The notes under the pieces: model-generated
Databases searched by the model: none
Seen by the model: the letters and a program-made list of their open reading frames with translations, nothing else
What the model was told of the DNA's origin: nothing
Made by a program: the position numbers and the translations under genes
Shown: in pieces, positions 43,388 through 51,981 of the stretch
How the letters are laid out: every line of letters begins with the position of its first letter
How positions within the stretch are numbered: position 1 is the stretch's first letter
NCBI RefSeq assembly: GCF_001579845.1
Contig: NZ_CP007440.1
Coordinates: forward strand, 2,050,001-2,114,000
DNA: 64,000 nucleotides
Source: Rhodoplanes sp. Z2-YC6860
GTDB taxonomy: Bacteria > Pseudomonadota > Alphaproteobacteria > Rhizobiales > Xanthobacteraceae
Reading direction: 5' to 3'

Positions 43388-43915
43388 TTAATGCCCGTCC
43401 TGCTCGAAGGCGGCCTTGAGCAGCCCGAGCTGTCGCACCACCGGATTGCTGCCCTGGGGTTTATCGGGGGCGAGCGGCGGCGCGTAGATGTTGGCATCGA
43501 GGCGCCGGACCTGGTCGTTCAGCTTCTTGGAGCGGTCGATCAGGTCGCGGAGGCGCTCGGGCAAAACCTTGATGGTCTCCGGATCGCCTGGCTCGCCGGC
43601 CGCGAGCTTGACCTTGGTCTTTTCCTTGTTGGCCTGGGCGAGCGACATCTCACCTTCCTTGACGGCCCGGTGCAGCAGCAGCCACGAGGCAAGCTGCATC
43701 AGCCGCGTGGTCAGGCGCATGCTTTCGGTGGCGTAGGCGAGCGCCGCGTTGCGCTCGAGCTTTTTGGATTCCTGCCGGCCGGGCCCGTCGAGATAGGCCG
43801 CGGTCTCTTCGACCAGCCCCATGCCGTCGCGGAACAGCGCTGCAAACGCCTGAGAGCCGGCGAGTCTTTCGCCGAATGCGATCGGCAACGCTTCGTCCGC
43901 GGAACGCTCTTTCAT
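43388..43915 (-). CDS. rcdA: RcdA: regulator of CtrA degradation (DUF1465)
   Basis: This 175-residue protein matches the RcdA/DUF1465 family of small helical adaptors that, in Caulobacter, help deliver the cell-cycle regulator CtrA to ClpXP. Family signatures are FGERLAGSQAFAALFRDGMGLVEETAAYLDGPGRQESKKL and ATESMRLTTRLMQLASWLLLHRAVKEGEMS. The ATG at 43915 fits the family start; longer frames would run through a terminator and an ncRNA. Its upstream region holds a candidate small RNA and two CtrA boxes, so a feedback relation to CtrA is likely. Confidence 0.9.
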   Translation of the reverse strand: MKERSADEALPIAFGERLAGSQAFAALFRDGMGLVEETAAYLDGPGRQESKKLERNAALAYATESMRLTTRLMQLASWLLLHRAVKEGEMSLAQANKEKTKVKLAAGEPGDPETIKVLPERLRDLIDRSKKLNDQVRRLDANIYAPPLAPDKPQGSNPVVRQLGLLKAAFEQDGH

Positions 43916-44060
43916 GATGCACGCCTTACCCAGACCCAACGCTTGATATGAACGGGTCGAGTTAAGACTGTCCAGCCGTTTAGCTGCAATGTTTACAAAA
44001 TGGTAACCGTGATGGCGGGCTCGAAACGTTCCGCGCCGCGATATTTGCGCCGAAACGGCA

Positions 44061-44191
44061 CAAAAAAAGAGCCGCCGTTGCCGGCGGCTCAAAGGTGGTA
44101 ACAGGGAGGCGTCAAACAGAGTGGACAGGAGCCACTCGCGTCCATGAAGATGGACGGGTGTGAGTAATGAACGAGAAAGCTTAATTTTAAG
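44061..44191 (-). ncRNA. Candidate CtrA-controlled small RNA with anti-Shine-Dalgarno loops
   Basis: On the minus strand an RNA of about 130 bases is predicted between a CtrA-box promoter and a strong terminator. It has three hairpins: CGTCCAT-CTTC-ATGGACG (44156-44139), GAGTGG-CTCCTGT-CCACTC (44137-44119), and the terminator GAGCCGCCG-GCAA-CGGCGGCTC followed by seven T (44090-44062). The second loop exposes CUCCU and the linker between hairpins 2 and 3 carries GCCUCCC, both complementary to ribosome binding sites. This matches the design of trans-acting Rhizobiales sRNAs such as EcpR1. The 5' end is a guess from promoter spacing. It could instead be the 3' UTR of the DUF1192 gene or a processed form of it. 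Confidence 0.72.
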
Positions 44192-44195
44192 TTAA
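44181..44195 (-). promoter_or_regulatory. CtrA box 1 (TTAA-N7-TTAA)
   Basis: TTAATTTTAAGTTAA has the exact TTAA-N7-TTAA spacing recognised by CtrA. It overlaps the predicted transcription start of the small RNA, where bound CtrA would repress. Confidence 0.7.
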
Positions 44196-44197
44196 TC

Positions 44198-44238
44198 TTT
44201 ATGAAACCGACGCGCTGTTATGGTTAACGGGCGGTTAA
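44198..44238 (-). promoter_or_regulatory. CtrA box 2 and predicted promoter of the small RNA
   Basis: TTAACGGGCGGTTAAC (44224-44239) is a full CtrA box, TTAA-N7-TTAAC. On the minus strand its second half TTAACC (44227-44222) can act as -35; after 18 bases CATAAA (44203-44198) is a plausible -10, putting the start near 44191. This is the layout of CtrA-activated promoters. Confidence 0.6.
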
Positions 44239-44284
44239 CGGCGCGAACTTCCGAACCCAAGCGGCGCCAGTCCGCTGACGCGCG

Positions 44285-44479
44285 TCACTTCTTGAAAAAC
44301 AGATCGGCTGCAGCCTTTGAGGCCTGCTTGCCTTTGATGTCGGCTTCGAGCCGTGCGATCTCGTCCTTGAGCAGCGCGATCCGTTCGTTGAGTTCACCAA
44401 CCGAGAGCAGGGTCAGATCCTGACCGATCTCGTGGGAGATTTTTTTCTTCGGCCGGTCGTCATCGTCGGTCGCAGGCAT
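44285..44479 (-). CDS. DUF1192 small coiled-coil protein
   Basis: This 64-residue protein begins at ATG 44479 behind GGGAGG. An acidic head (MPATDDDDRPKKK) is followed by HEIGQDLTLLSVGELNERIALLKDEIARLEADI, typical of the DUF1192 family, and a basic, aromatic end. Function is unknown. In Rhizobiales it is usually found near rcdA and a quinone oxidoreductase, as here. The gene ends 195 bases before the only terminator on this strand, leaving room for the small RNA. Confidence 0.85.
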   Translation of the reverse strand: MPATDDDDRPKKKISHEIGQDLTLLSVGELNERIALLKDEIARLEADIKGKQASKAAADLFFKK

Positions 44480-44574
44480 CTCGGGCCTCCCGCATTCGAT
44501 TGAATCAATAGCTTCCGCCCGGCTGGCTGTCACACGCCCGGTTGTCACGTTGCGGCCGGAAGACTACAGCGTTG

Positions 44575-44623
44575 GCGCATATCCGTTCCGGAAAACCGGT
44601 GTCCGCTTTTCCGGGACATGCGC
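44575..44623. repeat. Single hairpin of the 14127/22759 repeat family
   Basis: The arms GCGCAT and ATGCGC enclose CCGGAAAACCGGTGTCCGCT-like sequence. In reverse it matches hairpin A of the two-hairpin element (CATGxTCCCGxAAAGxG...CGGTTTTC). It lies in the divergent gap between DUF1192 and the oxidoreductase. Confidence 0.7.
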
Positions 44624-44656
44624 TACAACCGCGATCTTCCAAACATCGAGGACGAC

Positions 44657-45652
44657 ATGACCCTGCCTGCCCGCATGACTGCCATTGCGATCCGCACACC
44701 CGGCGGGCCGGAAATGCTGGTGCCGGAGGAGCGGCCGATGCCGGTGCCGGGGCCGGGCGAGATCCTGGTCAAAGTCGCGGCCGCCGGCGTCAATCGTCCC
44801 GACGTGCGCCAGCGCCAGGGCACCTATCCGCCGCCCAAGGGCGCGACCGATATCCCGGGCCTCGAGATCGCGGGCGAGGTCGCAGCCCTCGGCGCCGACG
44901 TGAAGCGCTGGAAGTTGGGCGACAAGGTCTGCGCGCTGGTGGTCGGCGGCGGCTACGCGAACTACTGCCTCGCTTACGAGCCGCACGCGCTGCCGGTGCC
45001 GGCCGGGCTTTCGATGGTCGAGGCGGCGGCGATTCCGGAAACCTTCTTCACCTGCTGGCAGAACATGTTCATGCGCGCCGATGTGAAGCCCGGCGACTGG
45101 GTGCTGGTGCATGGAGGCACCTCGGGCATCGGCACCACGGCGATCATGCTCGCGAAAGCGTTTGGCGGCCATGTCGTCACCACCGCAGGCTCCGACGACA
45201 AATGCTCGGTGGCGAAGAAGATCGGCGCTGACGTTGCGGTGAACTACAAGACCGAGGACTTCGTCGAGGCCACCAAGAAAGCCACCGGCGGCAAGGGCGC
45301 CAATCTCGTCGTCGACATCGTCGGCGGCGACTATATCGACCGCAACTATGCGGCTGCGGCCGACCAGGGCGTGATCGCGCAGGTGTCGTTCACCGGCGGG
45401 CCGAAGGCCATCGCCAATTTCGCGGTGCTGATGCAGAAGCGATTGCATCACACCGGTTCGACTTTGCGGCCGCGCACGGTCGCAGAGAAAGCCGCGATTG
45501 CGCGCGGTCTCGAGGAGCGGGTGTGGCCGCTGATCGCGGCAGGCAAGATCAAGCCGGTGATCGATTCCACATATCCGCTGGCCAAAGCGGGCGATGCTCA
45601 GGCCCGCATGGAAACGAGCCAGCACATCGGCAAGATCGTTCTGACGGTTTGA
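44657..45652 (+). CDS. NAD(P)H-quinone oxidoreductase (zinc-type, PIG3-like)
   Basis: This 331-residue medium-chain dehydrogenase of the quinone oxidoreductase/PIG3 branch shows AGVNRPDVRQRQGTYPPPKG, IPGLEIAGEVAALG, VLVHGGTSGIGTTAIMLAK (nucleotide fold), TAGSDDKCSVAKKIGADVAVNYKTEDF and HHTGSTLRPRTVAEKAAIA. It lacks zinc ligands in the right places, like its family. It should reduce quinones with NADPH in the cytosol. ATG 44657 (MTLPARMTAIAIR) has GAGGA ahead. Divergent from DUF1192. Confidence 0.88.
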   Translation: MTLPARMTAIAIRTPGGPEMLVPEERPMPVPGPGEILVKVAAAGVNRPDVRQRQGTYPPPKGATDIPGLEIAGEVAALGADVKRWKLGDKVCALVVGGGYANYCLAYEPHALPVPAGLSMVEAAAIPETFFTCWQNMFMRADVKPGDWVLVHGGTSGIGTTAIMLAKAFGGHVVTTAGSDDKCSVAKKIGADVAVNYKTEDFVEATKKATGGKGANLVVDIVGGDYIDRNYAAAADQGVIAQVSFTGGPKAIANFAVLMQKRLHHTGSTLRPRTVAEKAAIARGLEERVWPLIAAGKIKPVIDSTYPLAKAGDAQARMETSQHIGKIVLTV

Positions 45653-45734
45653 AAGCGCCACTCACTTTGCGTCATAAAGTAGCCACGGAGTCCGTGGCTG
45701 ATGTCAGCCCTGAAACGAAGCGGGCTGACGGCAC

Positions 45735-47129
45735 GTGCGGCGAATTCTGACTCTGACGCTGGGCGTATTGCGTTTCGCCGTCGCAGGCTTGCTGCTTTGG
45801 CTCGCCTGGGAATGGCGGTCGCCGTTGTTCGCTTCGATCCGCGCGCCGGCCTTCGCGGCGCTGATCCTGTTGCCGGTTGCTCTGATCGTCCTGGAGGTCG
45901 TGATGCGGCGGCTTGGCACGAGAAGCCTTGGCACAAAATGGTTGCCCGGGACTTTGCTCGGCGCGGCGACGGCTATCGTCGCGGCGCTCGCGGCCGGCAC
46001 GACGCTCTTCACCGATCTGCATTTCCGTTGGATGCGCTATCAGGTGCTGCACGCCGATGCCGCGCAGGTCGAACGGCTCGGGCGGCATTTCATGATCGGC
46101 TATCGCGACGATCCGGCGGCGCTGCGCGACCTGATCGAGCGCCGCGCGATCGCGGGCTTCTTCATCACCGCGCACAACGTTCGCGACAAGGACGCCGGCA
46201 CAGTCCGCCAGGAGATCGATGGCTTTCAAGCGATCCGGAAGCGGCAGGGCCTGCCGCCTTTGCTGATCGCGACCGATCAGGAGGGTGGGGCGATTTCGCG
46301 GATGTCGCCGCCGCTGGCACGGCCGACGACGCTCGGCGATATCGTCCGCTCGCACAGTGACGCGACCGAGCGGCAGCAAGCCGTGCGGAGCTACGCAGAA
46401 GAGGTCGGCCGGTCGCTGGCAAGCCTCGGCATCAATGTGAACTTCGCGCCGGTGGTCGATCTCGACCACGGCCTGGACAATCCGAACGACCGCTATTCGC
46501 GCATCTCAAGTCGCGCCATCTCCAACGATCCCAAGATCGTGGCCGAGGTGGCGGCGGACTATTGCGACGGGCTTCGTCGGCATGGCGTGCAGTGCACGCT
46601 CAAGCATTTCCCGGGTCTTGGCCGCGTGTTCGAGGACACGCATTTCGAGCGCGCGAGCCTGACGACCTCGGCGGACGAGCTCGCCCGCACCGATTGGGTG
46701 CCGTTTCGTTCTCTGATGCAACAGCCCGGCATGTTTACCATGCTGGGCCACGCTCGCCTGACGGCGATCGACGCCGAACGGCCGGCCTCGTTCTCGGCGC
46801 CGGTGGTGTCGGGGCTCCTGCGGGGGACGTGGAAATACGGCGGCATCCTCGTCACTGACGATTTCAGCATGGCGGCGGCTTACGAAACCCCGGGCGGCCT
46901 TGCGGCCGCGAGCGTCGCGGCGCTCAACGCCGGTGTCGACCTGATCCTGACGAGTTACGACCCCGATCAGTATTTCCCGATGGTTTACGGCCTGCTGCAT
47001 GCGGAAGCCGCCGGAAAACTCGCGAATGAGGCACTGGAGCGAAGCGACCGCAGGCTTGCAGGCGCCATAACGGAGCCGGCCGCACAGATCACCCGCGCTT
47101 CGTGCCGTTTGGCCGGAAATTCTTGCTAA
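45735..47129 (+). CDS. Membrane-anchored glycoside hydrolase family 3 (NagZ-like)
   Basis: This 464-residue protein starts with GTG and has two to three N-terminal membrane helices (about 1-100), then a GH3 beta-N-acetylglucosaminidase domain. Motifs are LLIATDQEGGAISRM, NVNFAPVVDLDH, TLKHFPGLGRVFEDTHFERASL (with the D-x-H dyad of NagZ-type enzymes) and the nucleophile ILVTDDFSM. It may remove GlcNAc from peptidoglycan fragments, here tethered to the inner membrane, unlike the soluble NagZ. Catalytic residues are all present. Monocistronic, 82 bases after the oxidoreductase. Confidence 0.85.
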   Translation: MRRILTLTLGVLRFAVAGLLLWLAWEWRSPLFASIRAPAFAALILLPVALIVLEVVMRRLGTRSLGTKWLPGTLLGAATAIVAALAAGTTLFTDLHFRWMRYQVLHADAAQVERLGRHFMIGYRDDPAALRDLIERRAIAGFFITAHNVRDKDAGTVRQEIDGFQAIRKRQGLPPLLIATDQEGGAISRMSPPLARPTTLGDIVRSHSDATERQQAVRSYAEEVGRSLASLGINVNFAPVVDLDHGLDNPNDRYSRISSRAISNDPKIVAEVAADYCDGLRRHGVQCTLKHFPGLGRVFEDTHFERASLTTSADELARTDWVPFRSLMQQPGMFTMLGHARLTAIDAERPASFSAPVVSGLLRGTWKYGGILVTDDFSMAAAYETPGGLAAASVAALNAGVDLILTSYDPDQYFPMVYGLLHAEAAGKLANEALERSDRRLAGAITEPAAQITRASCRLAGNSC

Positions 47130-47229
47130 GTCAGGCTGCTAACGCTAGTCATGGCGGTTGGGGAAGGGTCGGCCGGACCAGAGGTTTAGGCCGTGAAATC
47201 GGCATAATGTTGGGGGCTTTACGGCACCC

Positions 47230-50169
47230 ATGGACTGGCTCGGGGCCTGGCTTGGGGCCGTAACACTCGCAATCGGACGCGGAGGGCGTCGCTTGAGCTT
47301 CTGGCGCGCGGCACCGTTCGCTGCACTTCTGATCGTCGCTGCCCTTTTCGGCAGCCCGGCCGCCCAGGCGGTCGAGGCCGTCAACGTGCGCACCGACGTC
47401 ACCGCGATCGACCTCACCGGCGTGGCCGAGGTTGTCCACACCGACACCGACACCATCGCGGTCTCGGCCGCGCCCGGCGCCGACGGCATCGTTCGCCGCA
47501 TGCAGCAGCCGGCGCGCGAGGGCTCGACCAACTGGGCCGTGTTTGCGCTCGCCAACTCCGGCGACGAGCAGATCGACCGGCTGATCGTGGTTCCACATTA
47601 CCGGATGGTGGGCTCGGGCTTGCTGCTGCCCGACCTGGGCCTGTCCCGCATCGTCACCATCACGCCGAGCACCGGCGAGCGTCCCGAGCAGCAATACAGC
47701 GCGACCGCCGACATCTACCGGGTCACGCTCGATCCCGGCACGGTGATCACCTACATCGCCGAGCTTCGCACCGACCGGCTGCCACAGCTCTATCTGTGGG
47801 AACCCGACGCCTACAAGGACAAGGTCAACAGCTTCACGCTGTACTACGGCATCGTCATCGGCATCGCCGGTCTGTTGGCGCTGTTCCTCACGATCCTGTT
47901 CGTGGTGAAGGGCAGCGTGATGTTCCCGGCGGCCGCGGCGCTCGGCTGGGCGGTGCTGGTCTATATCGGCATCGATTTCGGCTTCTGGGGCAAGGTGTTC
48001 GACATGTCGTCGGGCGCCGAGCGCATCTGGCGGGCCTCCGGCGAGGCGATCCTTGCCGGCACCCTGCTGGTGTTCCTGTTCGCCTATCTCAATCTCGGCC
48101 GCTGGCACGTCCGCTACATGCACATCACGCTGGGCTGGCTCGCCGGCCTCGTGGCGCTGGTGGTGATTGCGTTGATCGATGCTTCGATCGCATCCGGCAT
48201 CGCCCGTCTGTCGCTGGTCGGCATCGCACTGCTGGGCTTCGGCCTCGTGGTCTATCTGTCGACCCACGGCTACGACCGCGCCGTGCTTTTGATCCCGACC
48301 TGGTTCCTGCTGCTGGTCTGGGCGATTGCGCTGGTGATGACGGTGACCGGCTCGGTGCAAAACGACATCATCGGGCCTGCTTTGCTCGGCGGCCTCGTGC
48401 TGATCGTGATGCTGATCGGCTTCACCGTGATGCAGCATGCTTTCGCGGGCGGCATCACCCACAACATCGTGACCGACGTCGAACGCCGTGCGCTGGCGCT
48501 GACTGGCGCGGGCGACATGATCTGGGACTGGGATGTCTCGGCCGACCGCATCTACACCAGCCCCGAGACCGAGCACCTCTTGGGTCTCAAGCGCGGCTCG
48601 CTCGAAGGTCCCGCCGCGCGCTGGCTCGACGTGCTGCATGTGCTCGACCGCGACCGCTTCCGTGCGGCGCTCGACAGCGTGCTGGAGCAGCGCCGCGGCC
48701 GGCTGATGCAGGACTTCCGCCTGCGGACTCCGGAAGGCAATTACCTCTGGTTCGCGCTCAAGGCGCGCCCCGTGGTGGGTTCGGATGGCGAGGTGGTGCG
48801 GCTTGTCGGCACGCTCACCGACGTGACCGAGTTCAAGACCGCCGAAGAGCGTCTTCTCCACGACGCTGTCCACGACAATCTCACCGGCCTGCCGAACCGG
48901 CAGCTGTTCATCGACCGGCTCGAAGCCGTGATGGCGTTTGCCAAGTCCGACGCCAACATTCGGCCGACCGTGGTGGTGATCGACCTCGACCGCTTCAAAC
49001 AGGTCAACGACTCGGTCGGCATTGCGGTGGGCGATTCGATCCTGCTCACGCTGGCGCGCCGGCTCGGCCGCCTTCTGAAGCCGCAAGACACGCTTGCCCG
49101 CCTCACCGGCGATCAGTTCGCCATGATCGTGCTGTCGGAACGGGATCCGACGCGGCTCATTGCCTTCGCCGAAACCATCCGGCGGACGCTGCGCGCGCCG
49201 ATCACCTTCAATGACCGCGAGATATTCCTCACCGCCTCGATCGGGCTTGCGCTCGGCGACGGCCAGCCGAGCCGCACGGAAGAAACGCTGAAGGACGCCG
49301 AGCTCGCGATGTATCACGCCAAGCGGATCGGCGGTGACCGCATCGAGCTGTTCAAACCGGCGATGCGCGCGCGCAAGACCGACCGCCTGACGCTCGAATC
49401 CGAATTGCGCCGCGCGCTGGAGCGCGAGGAGATCACGCTGGTTTATCAGCCGATCGTCCGTCTGGAAGATCGCTCGGTCGCAGGCTTCGAGGCGCTGGCG
49501 CGTTGGGACCATCCCAAGATGGGCCGGATGTCGCCGTCCGAGTTCATCAGCATCGCCGAAGAGATCGGTCTGATCGTCGATCTCGGCCTGTTCGTGCTGG
49601 AGCGGACTGCACGCCAACTCGGCGCCTGGCAGCGCCAGGTGCGCACCCGCGAGCCGATCTTCTGCAGCGTCAACGTCTCGTCACGGCAGCTCCTGCGCCA
49701 CGACCTCATCCACGACCTGCGCACCGTGCTGTCGCGCTCAGGATTGGCCCGCGGCTCGCTCAAGCTTGAGCTGACGGAGTCGCTCGTCATGGAGAATCCG
49801 GAGCATGCTGCGCAGCTGCTCACCCGCATCCGCGAGCTCGGCGCCGGCATCGCGCTCGACGACTTCGGCACCGGCCATTCGTCGCTCGCTTACCTGCAGC
49901 GCTTCCCGTTCGACACCATCAAGATCGACCAGTCGTTCGTCCGCACCAACAACAAGGGCACGCGGCCGGTGATCCTGCGCTCGATCATCTCACTCGCCCA
50001 TGATCTCGGCATGGACGTGGTGGCGGAGGGCGCGGAGACCGATTCCGACGCCGTCGAGCTTTATCAGCTGGGCTGCGAATACGCGCAGGGCTACGTGTTC
50101 GGCGAGCCGATGAGCCCCGAGGCCGCGCGCAAGCTTCTGCAGAGCGAGCACCTCGAGCCCGCGCGGTAA
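47230..50169 (+). CDS. 7TM-DISM-like sensor with degenerate GGDEF and intact EAL
   Basis: This 979-residue membrane protein has a signal sequence, a periplasmic beta-rich domain (about 50-190), and seven membrane helices (about 205-405) of the 7TMR-DISM pattern. A PAS-like domain (DMIWDWDVSADRIYTSPE) follows, then GGDEF (about 530-700) and EAL (about 715-970). The GGDEF site is TGDQF (626-630), which should abolish cyclase activity, while the EAL part keeps E754 (FEALARW) and LDDFGTGHSS. It is therefore most likely a c-di-GMP phosphodiesterase with a regulatory pseudo-cyclase domain. A repeat follows its stop. Confidence 0.9.
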   Translation: MDWLGAWLGAVTLAIGRGGRRLSFWRAAPFAALLIVAALFGSPAAQAVEAVNVRTDVTAIDLTGVAEVVHTDTDTIAVSAAPGADGIVRRMQQPAREGSTNWAVFALANSGDEQIDRLIVVPHYRMVGSGLLLPDLGLSRIVTITPSTGERPEQQYSATADIYRVTLDPGTVITYIAELRTDRLPQLYLWEPDAYKDKVNSFTLYYGIVIGIAGLLALFLTILFVVKGSVMFPAAAALGWAVLVYIGIDFGFWGKVFDMSSGAERIWRASGEAILAGTLLVFLFAYLNLGRWHVRYMHITLGWLAGLVALVVIALIDASIASGIARLSLVGIALLGFGLVVYLSTHGYDRAVLLIPTWFLLLVWAIALVMTVTGSVQNDIIGPALLGGLVLIVMLIGFTVMQHAFAGGITHNIVTDVERRALALTGAGDMIWDWDVSADRIYTSPETEHLLGLKRGSLEGPAARWLDVLHVLDRDRFRAALDSVLEQRRGRLMQDFRLRTPEGNYLWFALKARPVVGSDGEVVRLVGTLTDVTEFKTAEERLLHDAVHDNLTGLPNRQLFIDRLEAVMAFAKSDANIRPTVVVIDLDRFKQVNDSVGIAVGDSILLTLARRLGRLLKPQDTLARLTGDQFAMIVLSERDPTRLIAFAETIRRTLRAPITFNDREIFLTASIGLALGDGQPSRTEETLKDAELAMYHAKRIGGDRIELFKPAMRARKTDRLTLESELRRALEREEITLVYQPIVRLEDRSVAGFEALARWDHPKMGRMSPSEFISIAEEIGLIVDLGLFVLERTARQLGAWQRQVRTREPIFCSVNVSSRQLLRHDLIHDLRTVLSRSGLARGSLKLELTESLVMENPEHAAQLLTRIRELGAGIALDDFGTGHSSLAYLQRFPFDTIKIDQSFVRTNNKGTRPVILRSIISLAHDLGMDVVAEGAETDSDAVELYQLGCEYAQGYVFGEPMSPEAARKLLQSEHLEPAR

Positions 50170-50185
50170 GGGCTTCGCTATCTCC

Positions 50186-50277
50186 CCGTTCGTCCCCGCG
50201 AAAGCGGGGACCCAGCGCAAACAGGCTGAGACTTCCTTTGGGCAGAACTGGATTCCCGCTTTCGCGGGAATGAACGG
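50186..50277. repeat. CCGTTCGTCCCCGCGAAAGC-type interspersed repeat
   Basis: Outer arms CCGTTC / GAACGG enclose two hairpins CCCCGCGAAAGCGGGG and CCCGCTTTCGCGGG, another class of Rhizobiales repeat. Confidence 0.8.
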
Positions 50278-50362
50278 TTGAGTTTGGCGCGCAGATTGCA
50301 GCGAATCCGATAAGGTTCACTGTCGTCGTGATTCATCGCGCCGGCCAATGCGGGGCCATGCC

Positions 50363-50833
50363 ATGGACCAGAACAATCTGATGGAGCGCGCCGCGGCGTT
50401 GGCGCTGCAAAAGATGCGCGCCAATCAAGGCGGGCCGTTCGGCGCAGTGATCGTGCGCGGCGGCGAGGTAATCGCCGAAGGCTGGAATCAGGTCACCTCG
50501 GCGAACGACCCGACCGGCCATGCCGAGGTTACTGCGATCCGCAACGCCTGCGCCAAGCTCGAGACCTTCAGTCTGGAAGGCTGCGACATCTACACGAACT
50601 GCGAGCCATGCCCGATGTGCCTCGGCGCGATCTACTGGGCGCGCATTCAGCGCATCTACTATTCCAACACCCGCAGCGACGCCGCGAAGATCGGCTTCGA
50701 CGACGATTTCATCTATCGCGAAATCGGTATCCCGCTCGCCGAGCGGAGCATCCCTTCGATCCGCGTTGCGAATGCGACAGCGGAATTGGCGTTCAGCGAG
50801 TGGGCCGCCAAGCCGGACAAGCGGCGCTACTAA
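50363..50833 (+). CDS. Nucleoside/guanine deaminase (cytidine-deaminase-like fold)
   Basis: This 156-residue zinc deaminase resembles guanine deaminase GuaD and tRNA adenosine deaminases. It has GHAEVTAIRNACAKL (zinc ligand His and catalytic Glu) and NCEPCPMCLGAIYWARI (zinc Cys pair). The GTRSDAAKIGFDDDFIYREI-like stretch after it is usual for the GuaD type. ATG 50363 is used instead of 50348. Monocistronic, with an AT-richer islet on its downstream side. Confidence 0.88.
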   Translation: MDQNNLMERAAALALQKMRANQGGPFGAVIVRGGEVIAEGWNQVTSANDPTGHAEVTAIRNACAKLETFSLEGCDIYTNCEPCPMCLGAIYWARIQRIYYSNTRSDAAKIGFDDDFIYREIGIPLAERSIPSIRVANATAELAFSEWAAKPDKRRY

Positions 50834-50964
50834 GCGGCTTCTTCATATGGTCGTTTGACGTAAATTGATTCCGTAAAATTGAAGTCATAGTGGCATCTAC
50901 AAAGCAACCCGGTGCTGGTTATCTCCTCGAACCGACGCTTACGTTCACGAGAAATTGCTGTGAA

Positions 50965-51172
50965 ATGAAAAGTTGGTACGACGTTCTGGAGCCACGCGAA
51001 GCTGTTATCGCGGGCCTCGTCAATCTGGCCGTGGTGTATCTCTTGGTGCGCTATAGCAATGGCTACGAATTCTGGGGGCAGCCCTCCGCAATGGAAGGAC
51101 CTCGGAACGGCTGTCATCGTGCTGTCCTTTGCCATTCCGTACCTCGTGGTGAAGTGGTTTAGACGGCGATAG
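50965..51172 (+). pseudogene. Frameshifted small two-span membrane protein
   Basis: The first frame reads MKSWYDVLEPREAVIAGLVN then LAVVYLLVRYSNGYEFWG, and after one G is removed from the run of five at 51074-51078 it continues SPPQWKDLGTAVIVLSFAIP and YLVVKWFRRR to a stop at 51172. The joined product (about 68 residues) is a neat protein with two membrane helices and a basic end. As sequenced it is broken, or a sequencing error in a homopolymer is present. The ribosome site is weak. Confidence 0.45.
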
Positions 51173-51222
51173 AAATTTTCCGCTGCGTCGGAGACCTCCA
51201 GATCTTGTGCACCGCGATCAAC

Positions 51223-51762
51223 ATGATTCGACACGCGCACTCATGGATCAGATTGGCGACGCGTGCATTCGTTCAGATGGTCATATTTTTGACCGTCACA
51301 GGTCAGTTAACGGCGCACGAAGTTTTGTCGAGCAGCGATGAGCAGCGTGTATTGCGAGATTTCTCTCAGATCACACTCGCGAACGCAGCCGCTCGAGATG
51401 CGCGCGCATTTTTTGACGTGGACAAGTTCGTCGTTCAGGGCCTTTCAGCCGCTGACAATTCTGAGCTTCGAAAAATCGCGCGTGACGGGCTCTCTTCTCG
51501 CTTGCATCTCGTTTCTACCAAGGATGAGGCAAACCTGCTTGTCCAGATACGAATGGGGCAGCGAACCAATTTCGCGATCCGGAATCCAAAAAATGCTCCG
51601 TCGCAAGGATACGTTATGGTTAGCCTCTGCAGGTATCCGATCAAGGACGTTTCAAGCGACTGCGAGAATCTGCAATACGATTATTTCCACGATTACCGAG
51701 CCAGCGAAATTTTCTCGACTGTTTTTCAAAAGTGGCTCGCCACCATTTTCATAAACGACTGA
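51223..51762 (+). CDS. Exported protein of unknown function
   Basis: This 179-residue protein begins with a signal peptide (MIRHAHSWIRLATRAFVQMVIFLTVTGQLTA). The mature domain contains FSQITLANAAARDARAFFDV, LVSTKDEANLLVQIRMGQRT and YVMVSLCRYPIKDVSSDCENL; two cysteines could pair. No family recognised. Codon use is less GC-rich than the surroundings. A TTG at 51205 with GGAG 11 bases upstream is an alternative start. It lies beside a frameshifted small protein and an interspersed repeat, in what looks like an acquired islet. Confidence 0.55.
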   Translation: MIRHAHSWIRLATRAFVQMVIFLTVTGQLTAHEVLSSSDEQRVLRDFSQITLANAAARDARAFFDVDKFVVQGLSAADNSELRKIARDGLSSRLHLVSTKDEANLLVQIRMGQRTNFAIRNPKNAPSQGYVMVSLCRYPIKDVSSDCENLQYDYFHDYRASEIFSTVFQKWLATIFIND

Positions 51763-51837
51763 TATTGTGCCCCCCTCAGGGCCCGGCCGCCAAGTCGCGG
51801 CTCGGCAATAAAAGCGATTCACGCCGCGCGCCTAGCA

Positions 51838-51951
51838 ACGTCGCCGGCCCCACGCCTGCTTGGAAGGGGTCGATAACGCACGCCTGCCCACTGCCTAAAT
51901 GACTGCTTGCGTGACGCGCGAAAGCGTCAGCTGTTGACATGTGACTAGACG
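51838..51951. repeat. Interspersed repeat shared with 7941-8043
   Basis: This is the partner copy of the element at 7941-8043. It fills the 219-base gap between the exported protein and the ModA-like gene. Confidence 0.65.
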
Positions 51952-51981
51952 TCAAGTCGGACAAGCAGCGCCGTCAAACCG

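Noticed and set aside
47149-49617. 822-residue antisense frame opposite the EAL protein
   Set aside because: Shadow frame caused by third-position GC bias; no domain visible.
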